Source: Listeria seeligeri serovar 1/2b str. SLCC3954 (GTDB lineage: Bacteria > Bacillota > Bacilli > Lactobacillales > Listeriaceae). From it: a stretch of DNA of 64,000 nt. Of this stretch, positions 1-8,231 are shown piece by piece (the first letter of the stretch is position 1; each line of letters opens with the position of its first letter). The stretch lies in contig NC_013891.1 in assembly GCF_000027145.1 (NCBI RefSeq), positions 62,001 to 126,000 on the forward strand, in the 5' to 3' direction. Below the pieces are notes generated by a model that was not told where the DNA came from, did not search any database, and saw nothing but the letters and a program-made list of their open reading frames with translations. A program made the position numbers and the translations under genes.

Positions 1-2
1 TA

Positions 3-1568
3 CACCCAGTTAATTTTGAAGAAGCATGGAAAGAACCGAAAAAACCATTACAAGCAACGATAGGATTGCTCGATCAACCGGAACTACAAGCGCAAGTGCC
101 GTTAACACTTGATTTGACGAAAGATGGGCATGTTGCTGTATTTTCGAGTCCAGGGTTCGGGAAATCAACGTTCTTGCAAAGCTTGGTGATGGATCTCGCA
201 AGACAGCATAATCCGGAGCAGTTGCATGTTTATTTGCTTGATTTTGGGACGAATGGGTTGCTGCCACTGATTGATTTGCCCCACGTTGCAGATACCATTA
301 TGGTGGATGAAGTTGAGAAGGCACGTAAATTTGCTAAAATAATAATCCGGGAAATAAAAGCGCGGAAAAAAATGCTTAGTGAGTATCGTGTAGCTAATAT
401 TGAACAGTATAGTAAAGCAAGCCAGAAAAATGTAGCTAATATTTTAGTATGTCTAGATAATTATGATGCTCTTAGAGAAGCAGGTTTTGGAGATGAGTTT
501 GACAAAACTATGATTCAGATGGCACGTGAAGGTGCAGCATTAGGTATTTATCTAGTTACTAGTGCATCTAAACAAAGTTCTATTCGAATGCAAGTATTGT
601 CAAGTATTAAAACTCAAGTTGCTCTTTATTTGATTGACAAAAGTGAGGTAACATCTATAGTTGGACGAACTGATTTAATACTAGAAGAACTATATGGTAG
701 AGGAATGGTAAAAGTAGGTTCGCAAGCGATCTTCCAAGCATCACTCCCTACCAGAGGCGATGATATTGTTGATCAAATTAAAAACATGACTAAAGAGCTA
801 GCTTTAATGAAGAGTAAGTGGAATGGTGAACTCCCTGAATCAATTCCTATTATGCCGGAGATACTTCATATTGAAGATTTTGTTAATAGAAAAACTACAA
901 AAGAAAGTATCGAGAATCAAATTCTACCTTTAGGATTAGAGTACGAAAATATTGAGTCCATTGGTTTAGATTTTAAAATGAAACAAAATTTATTAATTGT
1001 AAGTGACAGTAACATTAAGATAAATCTAGTACAAAAGTCTATTGTTAAATCAACTAAAGCGGTCAGTAGTTCTTATCAATTATTGATTTTAGATAAAGTA
1101 TCTCAACCGCTAAAAGAAATTGCAGGACTAGCAGATGGATATGTTAGTGAAATAGAAGAACATGAAAAATTTGATTCAATGATGGAGGAAGAATTTAAAA
1201 CAAGAAAAGATTTAGTTAATAGAAAAATGTTGAAAGAAATAGAAGGATGGATTATTTTAATTACAGACTTAGCAGAGTTTATACAACATTCATCTATTAC
1301 AATTGAGAGAATGAAAGAATTTATAGAAAATGGACCAAGTTTAAACATATTTTTCATAGTTTCTGGAATGCAGACCTCAATTGAATATGGTTTGAATCCG
1401 ATTGAGAAATATGTGAAAACTGCAATTAGAACTGGTTTAGTGGCTATGAAAAATGCTGATCAAGGAATATTTAAAGGGAATTATATAAGCAATGAGCAAC
1501 CCCTAGAGAAATTTGAAACCTACTTTTATATAGATAGCACTAGACAAAAAATTAGATTACCCAACTAA
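3..1568 (+). CDS. essC: EssC, T7SS FtsK/SpoIIIE ATPase, C-terminal part (partial at 5' end)
   Basis: The reading frame is open from base 3 and enters from outside the window, so only the last ~520 residues are present. EssC is the membrane-anchored motor of the Firmicutes type VII secretion system. A P-loop (SSPGFGKST) lies near the start, with the degenerate Walker B NILVCLDNYDAL after it; a second ATPase-like domain follows with no recognisable P-loop, as is usual for the last EssC module. Up to about base 300 the DNA is moderately GC-rich. It then becomes clearly AT-rich, which fits a variable EssC C-terminus attached to a conserved core. In Staphylococcus and Listeria this tail defines EssC variants and is linked to the effector genes downstream, here an LXG operon starting 20 bp later. 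Identity is secure; the variant number cannot be assigned. Confidence 0.95.
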   Translation, partial: HPVNFEEAWKEPKKPLQATIGLLDQPELQAQVPLTLDLTKDGHVAVFSSPGFGKSTFLQSLVMDLARQHNPEQLHVYLLDFGTNGLLPLIDLPHVADTIMVDEVEKARKFAKIIIREIKARKKMLSEYRVANIEQYSKASQKNVANILVCLDNYDALREAGFGDEFDKTMIQMAREGAALGIYLVTSASKQSSIRMQVLSSIKTQVALYLIDKSEVTSIVGRTDLILEELYGRGMVKVGSQAIFQASLPTRGDDIVDQIKNMTKELALMKSKWNGELPESIPIMPEILHIEDFVNRKTTKESIENQILPLGLEYENIESIGLDFKMKQNLLIVSDSNIKINLVQKSIVKSTKAVSSSYQLLILDKVSQPLKEIAGLADGYVSEIEEHEKFDSMMEEEFKTRKDLVNRKMLKEIEGWIILITDLAEFIQHSSITIERMKEFIENGPSLNIFFIVSGMQTSIEYGLNPIEKYVKTAIRTGLVAMKNADQGIFKGNYISNEQPLEKFETYFYIDSTRQKIRLPN

Positions 1569-1588
1569 TAAATATAGGAGGAATTACT

Positions 1589-2014
1589 TTGTCAACATTA
1601 AGTGATTTAACAAGAGATTATAACAACGTGCTCAACGATATCACATCTTTAAAATCAGAGTTAAATATAATATCTGATAAGGCTGATAGGTTACGAATTG
1701 CAGCTGCAGAGATGCAATATTGCTTAGAAGAAATAACAGATATAGATGCATCTTTAGTAAAAATAAAAATAGATGGAAGTATATGGGAAGGGAAAACAAA
1801 AAAAGATAATGAAAGTATTTTAGAAGATACATTAAAAAGTGGTATGAAAGACTACCATAGTAAAGTATCTGACATTTATGAAAGCTATACAAATGAAATA
1901 AGCAAATTGTATCAGCAACATGATGATCTTTCATCGAGTTTAAGAGTAAAAAAAGCAATGAAATCTCATTTGAAAAGTGAAATAAAAAAAGAAAAGGAGT
2001 CAAACGATGAGTGA
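1589..2014 (+). CDS. small coiled-coil LXG-associated protein (YwqH/DUF5082-like)
   Basis: A 141-residue, almost wholly helical protein with strongly charged heptad-like segments and no signal peptide or membrane segment. It starts at TTG, 8 bases after an AGGAGG site, directly behind essC. It overlaps the next gene by 8 bp. Small helical proteins of the YwqH/DUF5082 type precede LXG toxins in Bacillus and Listeria and are thought to act as targeting partners or chaperones that help present the toxin to the T7SS. The family call rests on size, helical pattern and position; the role is inference. Confidence 0.7.
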   Translation: MSTLSDLTRDYNNVLNDITSLKSELNIISDKADRLRIAAAEMQYCLEEITDIDASLVKIKIDGSIWEGKTKKDNESILEDTLKSGMKDYHSKVSDIYESYTNEISKLYQQHDDLSSSLRVKKAMKSHLKSEIKKEKESNDE

Positions 2015-2306
2015 AATAAGAGTAAATAAAGAGATTTTAAATCAAGTTGTTTCAAAAGGTCAAGGTATCTTAAGCAACGGATCTCCAACTTTATCCTATG
2101 ATTTGAAAAAAACAAATATTAAACCATTTTCAAATGGTACCTCTACAACAGATAATTACACGGCTCTTGCTGCCGAAATATTCCGATTGGTGAGATACTC
2201 GGAACAATCCTTAAACATAGCTTTAAGCTTAGTTGATAAAACAGCAGAGGCAATGGAAGAATTAGATAAAGTAATTGGAGACGGAATAGCAAGTAAAGGA
2301 TTATAA
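2007..2306 (+). CDS. WXG100-like LXG-associated protein (TIGR04197/DUF5344-like)
   Basis: A 99-residue helical protein beginning MSEIRV and ending in a hydrophilic helix (DKTAEAMEELDK). It resembles the SACOL2603/YwqI type of small T7SS substrates and adaptors encoded immediately upstream of LXG toxins. The start lies inside the end of the preceding gene (8-bp overlap), with an AAAAGGAG site before it, so the two are translationally coupled. The next gene, 26 bp downstream, is the LXG effector. Such proteins are thought to pair with the LXG helices for export; this is inferred here from synteny. A paralogue in the same arrangement is at 15962. Confidence 0.7.
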   Translation: MSEIRVNKEILNQVVSKGQGILSNGSPTLSYDLKKTNIKPFSNGTSTTDNYTALAAEIFRLVRYSEQSLNIALSLVDKTAEAMEELDKVIGDGIASKGL

Positions 2307-2331
2307 ATCATGAAAAAAGAGGTGAAGTAAA

Positions 2332-3714
2332 ATGGGAAAAAAAGTTTACTTTGATGAAGTACAAAATTTTTCAAATGTTTTCAACCAAGTAGGTAATGAG
2401 GAAATAATGCGACTACATTCTTTACTAGAAAATATAAATGAGATAGGAACTCTTGAATCATTTCAAGGAAAGTCAGCACAAACTGCAAAAGCTTATTTAA
2501 ATGAAGTCCATGGAACAGTTATGATTCTATTAGTGCAAGCAATCTCACGAGTAAGAGAGCTAGTAACTGACGATATAGGTAGATTTCAACAAGACGTTGA
2601 CAGTGCCACAACAACGATAATTGATGAAGAATATTTAAAGGAAGTAAAAAAGAAAGTTGAAAAAAACTATACTAAATTTACAGAGATACATGATAGTATT
2701 GATAAGACTGTCAGCGGAGTAAATGACTTGGTTCCTAATGCGGTACCATCTAAAATTGCCATAAAAGATAGTAAAGACGATTTCGTTAAAAACATTAATT
2801 TGCTAGATACCCACCTAGAAAATTATGATAAACGAAAACGTTCTGGAACTAACGAAGTCAAAAAAATCCTAAAGCAGGTAGAAGCTATACTACTGAGTGA
2901 AGCAAGTTATCATGATAATGGAAAAGGTATTATTAGTTATAATATTGGAGGGATTTATGAAAAAGATGGTGTGGATAAGGAATTAATAAATGGAAACGTA
3001 TTAGACGTTTTAGGAACAGGTAGTGACCTATTTGCAATGTCGATTACATCCAAAGATATGGCTATTTTAGCAATGAATAATGGACTGACCGTTCAAAAGA
3101 AAATGATTGGTGGCAAAAACCAGTACACAATATATGGAAATAAGGAGCAATTAAAGAATTTAGATGTTAAGATGAATGCTGCAGCTGCAAGTAAAAGTAA
3201 GGTGAAGATATATGATAGTAGCAAAATGAGAGGATATTCAAAATATGGAAATACGATTATGGAAGCTTATCCAGTATTGCGTGGAATGACAGGCAGTTCA
3301 TCGGAGATGCTAAAAGGATTTGCTGCAAGTATTAAAGACCCATTTACTGGCGGATATAGCAATTTATCGGGAGTTGGGAAACTAGCAAAAGGTTTAGGTG
3401 TGTTTGGTGTAGCTGTTTCGGTAATGTCAAACGCAAATGAAGCTTTGGGGGATGGATTCCAAGGATATACAGATGTTAGAAAAATTACAGTAGATTCAAC
3501 TATTGATGTAGGAATATCGGGTGGGTTAGTATCGGGCCTGGGAATAGCTGGTGCTCACTTTGGTCCCGTAGGAGCAATAGTTGGGAGCGTAATAGGGTTC
3601 GCCTTTGATTTAGGCCTGAGTTTACGAGGTGATAAAGATAAGTTGAAGACAACTGTTAATGAAAAAATGTTACAATTAGAAAATTGGTATTGGGTAGGAG
3701 GGAAAGTAAGTTAA
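2332..3714 (+). CDS. LXG-domain T7SS effector with glycine-zipper, probably membrane-targeting C-terminus
   Basis: 460 residues. Residues ~1-200 form the helical LXG secretion domain (start MGKKVYFDEVQNF, then a FQGKSAQTAKAYL helix), the usual N-terminus of T7SS polymorphic toxins. A linker follows with no nuclease or peptidase motif. The last ~100 residues are glycine- and alanine-rich and hydrophobic with repeated GxxxG spacing (GISGGLVSGLGIAG, GPVGAIVGSVIGFA). TelE of Streptococcus gallolyticus is an LXG protein with such a glycine zipper that depolarises membranes. By analogy this may be a pore-forming antibacterial effector. The next gene encodes a polytopic membrane protein, which fits an immunity factor against a membrane-active toxin. 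LXG assignment is strong; toxin activity is inference. Confidence 0.85.
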   Translation: MGKKVYFDEVQNFSNVFNQVGNEEIMRLHSLLENINEIGTLESFQGKSAQTAKAYLNEVHGTVMILLVQAISRVRELVTDDIGRFQQDVDSATTTIIDEEYLKEVKKKVEKNYTKFTEIHDSIDKTVSGVNDLVPNAVPSKIAIKDSKDDFVKNINLLDTHLENYDKRKRSGTNEVKKILKQVEAILLSEASYHDNGKGIISYNIGGIYEKDGVDKELINGNVLDVLGTGSDLFAMSITSKDMAILAMNNGLTVQKKMIGGKNQYTIYGNKEQLKNLDVKMNAAAASKSKVKIYDSSKMRGYSKYGNTIMEAYPVLRGMTGSSSEMLKGFAASIKDPFTGGYSNLSGVGKLAKGLGVFGVAVSVMSNANEALGDGFQGYTDVRKITVDSTIDVGISGGLVSGLGIAGAHFGPVGAIVGSVIGFAFDLGLSLRGDKDKLKTTVNEKMLQLENWYWVGGKVS

Positions 3715-3737
3715 CTATTTGTGAAGGAGAATTGGAA

Positions 3738-4460
3738 ATGAAAATAAAATTAGAACAAGTATACACTTTAGAATTTACAATGGGCTTAAGATATAGTCCG
3801 CTACAAATCAGGCATAGTATGCCGCTAATATTTTTGATTTTTCTATTTATTACTTGGTTTCAAACCGGGATTATGGAAAGTCTGCCAGGAGATTTTGCTA
3901 CAACAAAATTGAATATAGGACTAATTGTTATATCTTTGTTAATTTATATTGCTTTATATCCAAAGAAAATTCTGATAGCATTTCAAAATTTGCAATATTT
4001 GTTTGCAATTTGTTTCTATCAATTGACAATATTCATGGCAATAAAATCATTTTACTTTTTACTTTTTGATACTATTAAATATGAAATTAAACTTAATGTT
4101 GACACTATTATTATTGCATATGTTACCTTAATTGTAATCTGGATTTTAGTTTTTATACTATCTAGTTTTTGGTTTAGAAAAAGATTGGTGCGAGGAGACT
4201 TTAAAAAAAATTCAGAATTACAAAAAAAGCGAAGTAATCTAGGTTTGATGCTGAATAAGAATGTATATATTTTAATAATAGGATTTTTTATTGTAACTTT
4301 GTTATCGCGGATAATTGGTGGTGTAATGGAGGAGGTAGTGATTTGTTTATGGTTTTTCGTAGCATTTGGACTTTCGTTCATAGGGGTTATTCTTTTCCCG
4401 GAACACCTTTTCACTGCCTATTGCAAGTTTAAATTTAAAGAATTTCACATCGAAGAATAG
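3738..4460 (+). CDS. polytopic membrane protein, candidate immunity to the LXG effector
   Basis: About 240 residues. I chose the ATG at 3738 because AAGGAG lies 8 bases before it; a longer reading from 3684 would run through the end of the LXG gene. A short N-terminal cytoplasmic segment (EQVYTLEFTMGL) is followed by about five to six hydrophobic segments and a basic C-terminus (AYCKFKFKEFH). It follows the glycine-zipper LXG gene by 23 bp, as membrane immunity proteins do for TelE-type toxins. A close paralogue lies at 10831, where it is fused to a partner homologous to the next gene and carries frameshifts. I know no characterised homologue; immunity is inferred from position and topology. 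Confidence 0.65.
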   Translation: MKIKLEQVYTLEFTMGLRYSPLQIRHSMPLIFLIFLFITWFQTGIMESLPGDFATTKLNIGLIVISLLIYIALYPKKILIAFQNLQYLFAICFYQLTIFMAIKSFYFLLFDTIKYEIKLNVDTIIIAYVTLIVIWILVFILSSFWFRKRLVRGDFKKNSELQKKRSNLGLMLNKNVYILIIGFFIVTLLSRIIGGVMEEVVICLWFFVAFGLSFIGVILFPEHLFTAYCKFKFKEFHIEE

Positions 4461-4471
4461 GAGGAAATAAC

Positions 4472-4924
4472 ATGAAAGTAGAACAAGCTGGGTTTCAATT
4501 TGATCATTGTTTAACATATAAAAGAACGGATAAGATAGAAAATTGGTTTTTGCCATTCGAAGATTTGGAAAAAATTGCACTTATGAACGATATTTATCAA
4601 ACTGGTCCCATTTTCTTTTCTATGAAGGAAGTGGATGGAGAACGGAATTATCGTGAATTCAAGTACTATTTACCGATAAATGAAAAGGTAGAAATAGAAA
4701 CAGAGCAAGACTTATTTGGCTATGAATCTGTTAAAGTGGACCACGCTCTGAAAGTTAGAGATTTAGATAACGCCAACCTACAGGATATACAAGAGTCTAT
4801 AGTAAATTATGCAGAAGAACAGAATTTTGAAATTGAACATGAGATATATTGCATTTTTTTAGATGTGTATAATGATGTAATATTTGATTTTTATGCTCCT
4901 CTCAGAAATGAGGTAAATAAATGA
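4472..4924 (+). CDS. DUF5085-like soluble protein in the LXG locus
   Basis: 150 residues, soluble, no signal peptide, preceded by AGGAGG. Features include an aromatic-rich N-terminus (GFQFDHCLTY), TGPIFF, and a C-terminal FDFYAPL strand; the length and pattern resemble the DUF5085 family (GyrI-like fold) often encoded beside LXG toxins. The downstream gene has similar size and style. Its homologue at 11520-11967 is joined in frame to the membrane-protein homologue, which suggests the two proteins work together. Overlaps the next gene by 4 bp (ATGA). Function unknown; part of an immunity or accessory set is the best guess. Confidence 0.6.
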   Translation: MKVEQAGFQFDHCLTYKRTDKIENWFLPFEDLEKIALMNDIYQTGPIFFSMKEVDGERNYREFKYYLPINEKVEIETEQDLFGYESVKVDHALKVRDLDNANLQDIQESIVNYAEEQNFEIEHEIYCIFLDVYNDVIFDFYAPLRNEVNK

Positions 4925-5370
4925 TTGTCGAAAACAGAGAATTAACATTAAATAATGTAATTGGGAAGAATTATATTGTAGAGCCAAAAGATTTATTTGT
5001 TTTTTTAGAAACTTTTCGTGATGATTTAAAAAAGGTTGGATTGACAATTATTGGACGAGTGGTTGTAGCGATTGAATCACCCCTTAATGCGGAATCTTAT
5101 TCTATAGAAATTTTGGCAGAAATAGACAAATCAACTATTGATAAAGTGGAGGGTGCTAAATTTCAGTCCTATTATTCTGTTAAAAATTTGATACATACAA
5201 GGGCAGTCGGGGATTTGGAGAAGAATCTACCAGCTGTTTTTGGCGAAATTACAGAATATGTTGAAGTGAACAGGAGAAATATTTGTACGCCCGTTTTTAA
5301 TGTCCTAAAGTCTGTTGAAAATTCACCTTATATAGAGGTTTACGTGGGTTTGGATCCATATGATGAGTAA
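4921..5370 (+). CDS. DUF5085-like soluble protein, second copy type
   Basis: 149 residues, predicted cytosolic. The ATG overlaps the stop of the preceding gene (ATGA), so the two are coupled. The pattern of strands (LTIIGRVVVAIES, YIEVYVGLDPYDE at the end) resembles the neighbouring DUF5085-like protein, although direct identity is low. Proteins of this family recur beside LXG toxins without a proven activity. No catalytic motif is visible. Confidence 0.6.
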   Translation: MIVENRELTLNNVIGKNYIVEPKDLFVFLETFRDDLKKVGLTIIGRVVVAIESPLNAESYSIEILAEIDKSTIDKVEGAKFQSYYSVKNLIHTRAVGDLEKNLPAVFGEITEYVEVNRRNICTPVFNVLKSVENSPYIEVYVGLDPYDE

Positions 5371-5423
5371 AATTTTAAACGCATTTGCGATGTAAAGGAA
5401 ACTATTAAAGGCTAAACAAATTA

Positions 5424-6065
5424 GTGAAATTCTTAGGCGAAGATGATTACTTTATTAAAAAGGATAAAGATATAAATATCATTGAAGTAAGAGAGAAAAC
5501 AAACGGCATAGTAAATCAGGATATTGCATTTACTTTAGTTGAAGATGGATTGAAATACGATATATTAAGAAAATCTAGAGGTAGTGAGGCAAAAATTATA
5601 ACGTTAAGTAATAAAGCAACAGCCTTATTTTATTTAGGAACAAAAGTTAAAGTAAGTCGTTTGAGCATACGCTATCCAAAACCTAAAATCAGTTATATTT
5701 CTAGTAAAGATAATGCTAGGGAGGTTCTTTCAGATTTTCTAGAGGATGGATTGTATGAGATAGAAAAACGTAAGAAAGATGCTATTTGTCTTTTTGAAGA
5801 AAATAATATCTATGTAGTGGGTTATTGTGATTTGGTTACTACAGCTTTGACTAGTATGAGTGTAGGTGGAGTTAAGGGCGCTGTAATTGGAGTTGCTGCA
5901 TCTGTTTTTGCTGATATGTTAATGGATCCAACCGTTGAATACATTAAAAAGCATAAGGTAGAAGAAAAAAGAGCGGATTGGGAAGATGATGGTATCCATA
6001 AAGGATGGAAAAAAATTCAAGATTTAAAACTAAAATACACAATAGAAAATTATAAAGCAAGTTAA
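5424..6065 (+). CDS. hypothetical protein with a glycine-rich hydrophobic segment
   Basis: 213 residues from a GTG start with only a weak upstream site. The first ~145 residues look like a soluble alpha/beta domain; residues ~150-175 form one glycine-zipper-like hydrophobic stretch (SVGGVKGAVIGVAASVFADM), followed by a charged tail. I do not recognise a family. It sits among the immunity candidates of the LXG locus. The glycine-rich segment recalls that of the upstream effector and could serve in blocking or assembling with a membrane toxin, but this is speculation. Confidence 0.55.
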   Translation: MKFLGEDDYFIKKDKDINIIEVREKTNGIVNQDIAFTLVEDGLKYDILRKSRGSEAKIITLSNKATALFYLGTKVKVSRLSIRYPKPKISYISSKDNAREVLSDFLEDGLYEIEKRKKDAICLFEENNIYVVGYCDLVTTALTSMSVGGVKGAVIGVAASVFADMLMDPTVEYIKKHKVEEKRADWEDDGIHKGWKKIQDLKLKYTIENYKAS

Positions 6066-6109
6066 TAAACAAAAAATACACTATCAATGAAAAGCATAAG
6101 GAGGAAAAA

Positions 6110-6445
6110 ATGTATATAAAATTAAAATCCAAAGAAGGAAAAGTAATCGAAACAAAAGTTGGTTCATGTTGGACTTGTGTGTTTCTCTCTTTTTTAGGCC
6201 CTTTACTCCGAGGAGATGTAAAATTTTTCATTCTGTATGCTTTATTAGATGGAATAGGTCTTTTCATTGCGCTTTATTTTAATGAGAACATTGGTGTACC
6301 TTTAATGGTATTTGTAACATTATTATTTGAAGCTAACTATAATACATGGTTTATTCGAGGCAAACTAAACAATGGATGGGAAGCTGAAACAGAGAAAGAT
6401 AGAGAAATATTGATAGAAAAGGGAGTAATTAAAGTAGAAGTATAG
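6110..6445 (+). CDS. small membrane protein (DUF2628-like)
   Basis: 111 residues with a good AGGAGG site. Layout: hydrophilic N-terminus, a short hydrophobic hairpin, a second membrane segment (FFILYALLDGIGLFIALYF) and a third near residue 70, then NxWFxxxLxxGW and a charged tail. This is the pattern of DUF2628/HrgC-type small membrane proteins. It stands alone between two putative immunity genes. No activity is known for this group. Confidence 0.6.
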   Translation: MYIKLKSKEGKVIETKVGSCWTCVFLSFLGPLLRGDVKFFILYALLDGIGLFIALYFNENIGVPLMVFVTLLFEANYNTWFIRGKLNNGWEAETEKDREILIEKGVIKVEV

Positions 6446-6477
6446 ACTTTTATATTTACTACGAAAGGAAAACGAAT

Positions 6478-6918
6478 ATGAATTCAAATGAAGTTCCAGA
6501 GATTGTTATTGAACAAAATAGAACAAAAACAATTCTTAGTCTTGTGTATGTTTTCCCTATATTATTAATGGGTGTATTGGGTACGATTCAACTAAAAAAT
6601 TCTATGCTAATGGGTGTCGCTGGGATAATTATTTTAGTTCTCCTCACCCCAACATATTTTAGAGTACTAAAGCAAAGTTTTTCGGACAAACCTCTACTTA
6701 AAGTGAATCAAGAGGGCATAGCAGGATGGGGTAAATTTTTCGAATGGAGGGAAATTGAAAAAGTAGCATTACGTAGAGACTGGGGTGCCGTATTTCTAAC
6801 TGTATATGTGCGTAATAACGGTAGAATGCGTAAATATAATATAAACGCAAAAAATTTAAATGGTTCAGCAACCGAGCTAATTAAGCAAATCGGTGTTTTG
6901 AAAAGTAAATATAAATGA
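6478..6918 (+). CDS. membrane protein with PH-like cytosolic domain (STM3941-like)
   Basis: 146 residues. Two N-terminal membrane segments (residues ~15-60) are followed by a beta-rich domain with FFEWREIEKVALRR, typical of small bacterial PH-like or STM3941-type proteins. An AAAGGA site precedes the ATG. Such proteins recur in LXG immunity arrays. Function unknown; immunity is inferred from context only. Confidence 0.6.
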   Translation: MNSNEVPEIVIEQNRTKTILSLVYVFPILLMGVLGTIQLKNSMLMGVAGIIILVLLTPTYFRVLKQSFSDKPLLKVNQEGIAGWGKFFEWREIEKVALRRDWGAVFLTVYVRNNGRMRKYNINAKNLNGSATELIKQIGVLKSKYK

Positions 6919-7009
6919 ATTTTGGTTAAAAAAGTCTAAGGTAAGAACGTTCAAAATTTTTCAGTATACATAGAATAGAAATGGGCATGCCTACCCAGAT
7001 GGTGGAGAA

Positions 7010-7873
7010 ATGTCTTATGAATATGTGGATGAAGAACAAAAAATCATTCTTACGGAACAAAATGGAAACAAAATAGAATATATTCATGATGATGCTTTCC
7101 GAAATACAGAAATCATTTATGAGGACGGGAAGATAGTTAGGTCTTTTAATGATCAGGGCGACATAGATGCGGAAAAGAAATCCAGCCATAAACACGATGC
7201 TACAAAGACCGTCACTAAATCCCAAACCACCAAGACAGCGGATAATGGAACAGTAACCAAACAAACCATCACGAATGACGATACGGAAGAGGAGGAAGAA
7301 GTAGAACTCTCTTATTACGATACAATAGAGGATGCGGTGAAAGGCAGCAATTTTGCAATGGATGAAGAAGACGAAGAAGAAGGAGCTTCTTACTTCAATA
7401 AGAAGGTAATCAAAGAAAAAGTACTCTTTTTAGAAAGTGAAACAGACGCGCTATTATTTTTTATTGGGAATTTGTTAGAGGGGAAAGATGATGATGATGC
7501 CTTGGTTGTCTATAAATTCAAAGTCAAACAAGAAGGAAATAAGGAAAAGTACTCTACACCAACAGATGCAACACAGATTGCTGCAAGAAGTGAAAAGTGG
7601 GATTATGAGCATGAAGGTAGTAAGCAGGAAATCCAAACCAGTTTAAACTTAAACAACGCCTATCAAAGCTTCAACCTATACCCAGAAACCACGCAGCTCC
7701 AATGGGGTATGTCCTACGATAAAAATGCGCCTAATCTAACCGTCAATGGCGAACACCCCACAAAAGTAATTCCGATAGAACTAGACGGAGACGAATGTTA
7801 TTTCTGGTACTATGAAGACCTAAAATACGATAGCTCCAAAAAAGCAAAAATTAGTTTCAAGAAGACAAAATGA
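7010..7873 (+). CDS. chimeric hypothetical protein; C-terminal domain duplicated at 10033
   Basis: 287 residues. From the IDAEKKSS motif onward (DNA from 7163) it matches the gene at 10033 almost base for base for ~150 bp and remains similar to the stop. In the other copy this part follows an N-terminal membrane anchor; here it follows ~50 unrelated hydrophilic residues (YIHDDAFRNTEIIYEDGK). The frame is open upstream of the ATG back to a stop at 6971, so the N-terminus may be the tail of a lost larger gene. The shared domain is threonine/glutamate-rich then globular (WYYEDLKYDSSKK). This looks like a recombination product; family and function unknown. Confidence 0.55.
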   Translation: MSYEYVDEEQKIILTEQNGNKIEYIHDDAFRNTEIIYEDGKIVRSFNDQGDIDAEKKSSHKHDATKTVTKSQTTKTADNGTVTKQTITNDDTEEEEEVELSYYDTIEDAVKGSNFAMDEEDEEEGASYFNKKVIKEKVLFLESETDALLFFIGNLLEGKDDDDALVVYKFKVKQEGNKEKYSTPTDATQIAARSEKWDYEHEGSKQEIQTSLNLNNAYQSFNLYPETTQLQWGMSYDKNAPNLTVNGEHPTKVIPIELDGDECYFWYYEDLKYDSSKKAKISFKKTK

Positions 7874-7898
7874 AAAAAGTAAGTCTAGATGGAGAAAT

Positions 7899-7938
7899 TA
7901 ATCTGAGAGAAAAGAAAGTCTCTCAGATTGTTTTTCTT
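7899..7938 (+). terminator. rho-independent terminator
   Basis: Near-perfect stem AATCTGAGAGA / TCTCTCAGATT around a short A-rich loop, followed by GTTTTTCTT. It ends transcription after the gene at 7010. Confidence 0.8.
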
Positions 7939-7965
7939 GGATAAAAAAGTAGTTGAAAGCAGTAG

Positions 7966-8222
7966 AATTTTACTCTTTTTATAGAATGGGAGGAGATACG
8001 TGGATTAGATGACTTATTACAAATCATGGAAGATGACAAGGTATATCTAGTTTCAGATGTGTATTTTAAAGGTGCAGGCGAACAACTGAATCAAGTAGAT
8101 TTTTTTTAAAAAATCCGATTCAAAATAAAACGATCCAAATAACAAATTTAGAAAGTAATGATTTTAGTTTAAATTCGTTCATATATTCAATGAAGAAAAC
8201 AACAATATATAAATCAACTTAG
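7966..8222 (+). pseudogene. frameshifted C-terminal gene remnant
   Basis: An open stretch without a start (FIEWEEIRGLDDLLQIMEDD...) runs to a TAA at 8107. In the next frame the sequence continues as a plausible peptide (NPIQNKTIQITNLE...) to a TAG at 8220. The switch falls in an 8-T/6-A tract at 8100-8113. Together they look like the last ~85 codons of a lost gene with a homopolymer frameshift. Product unknown. Confidence 0.55.
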
Positions 8223-8231
8223 AATGGGGTT

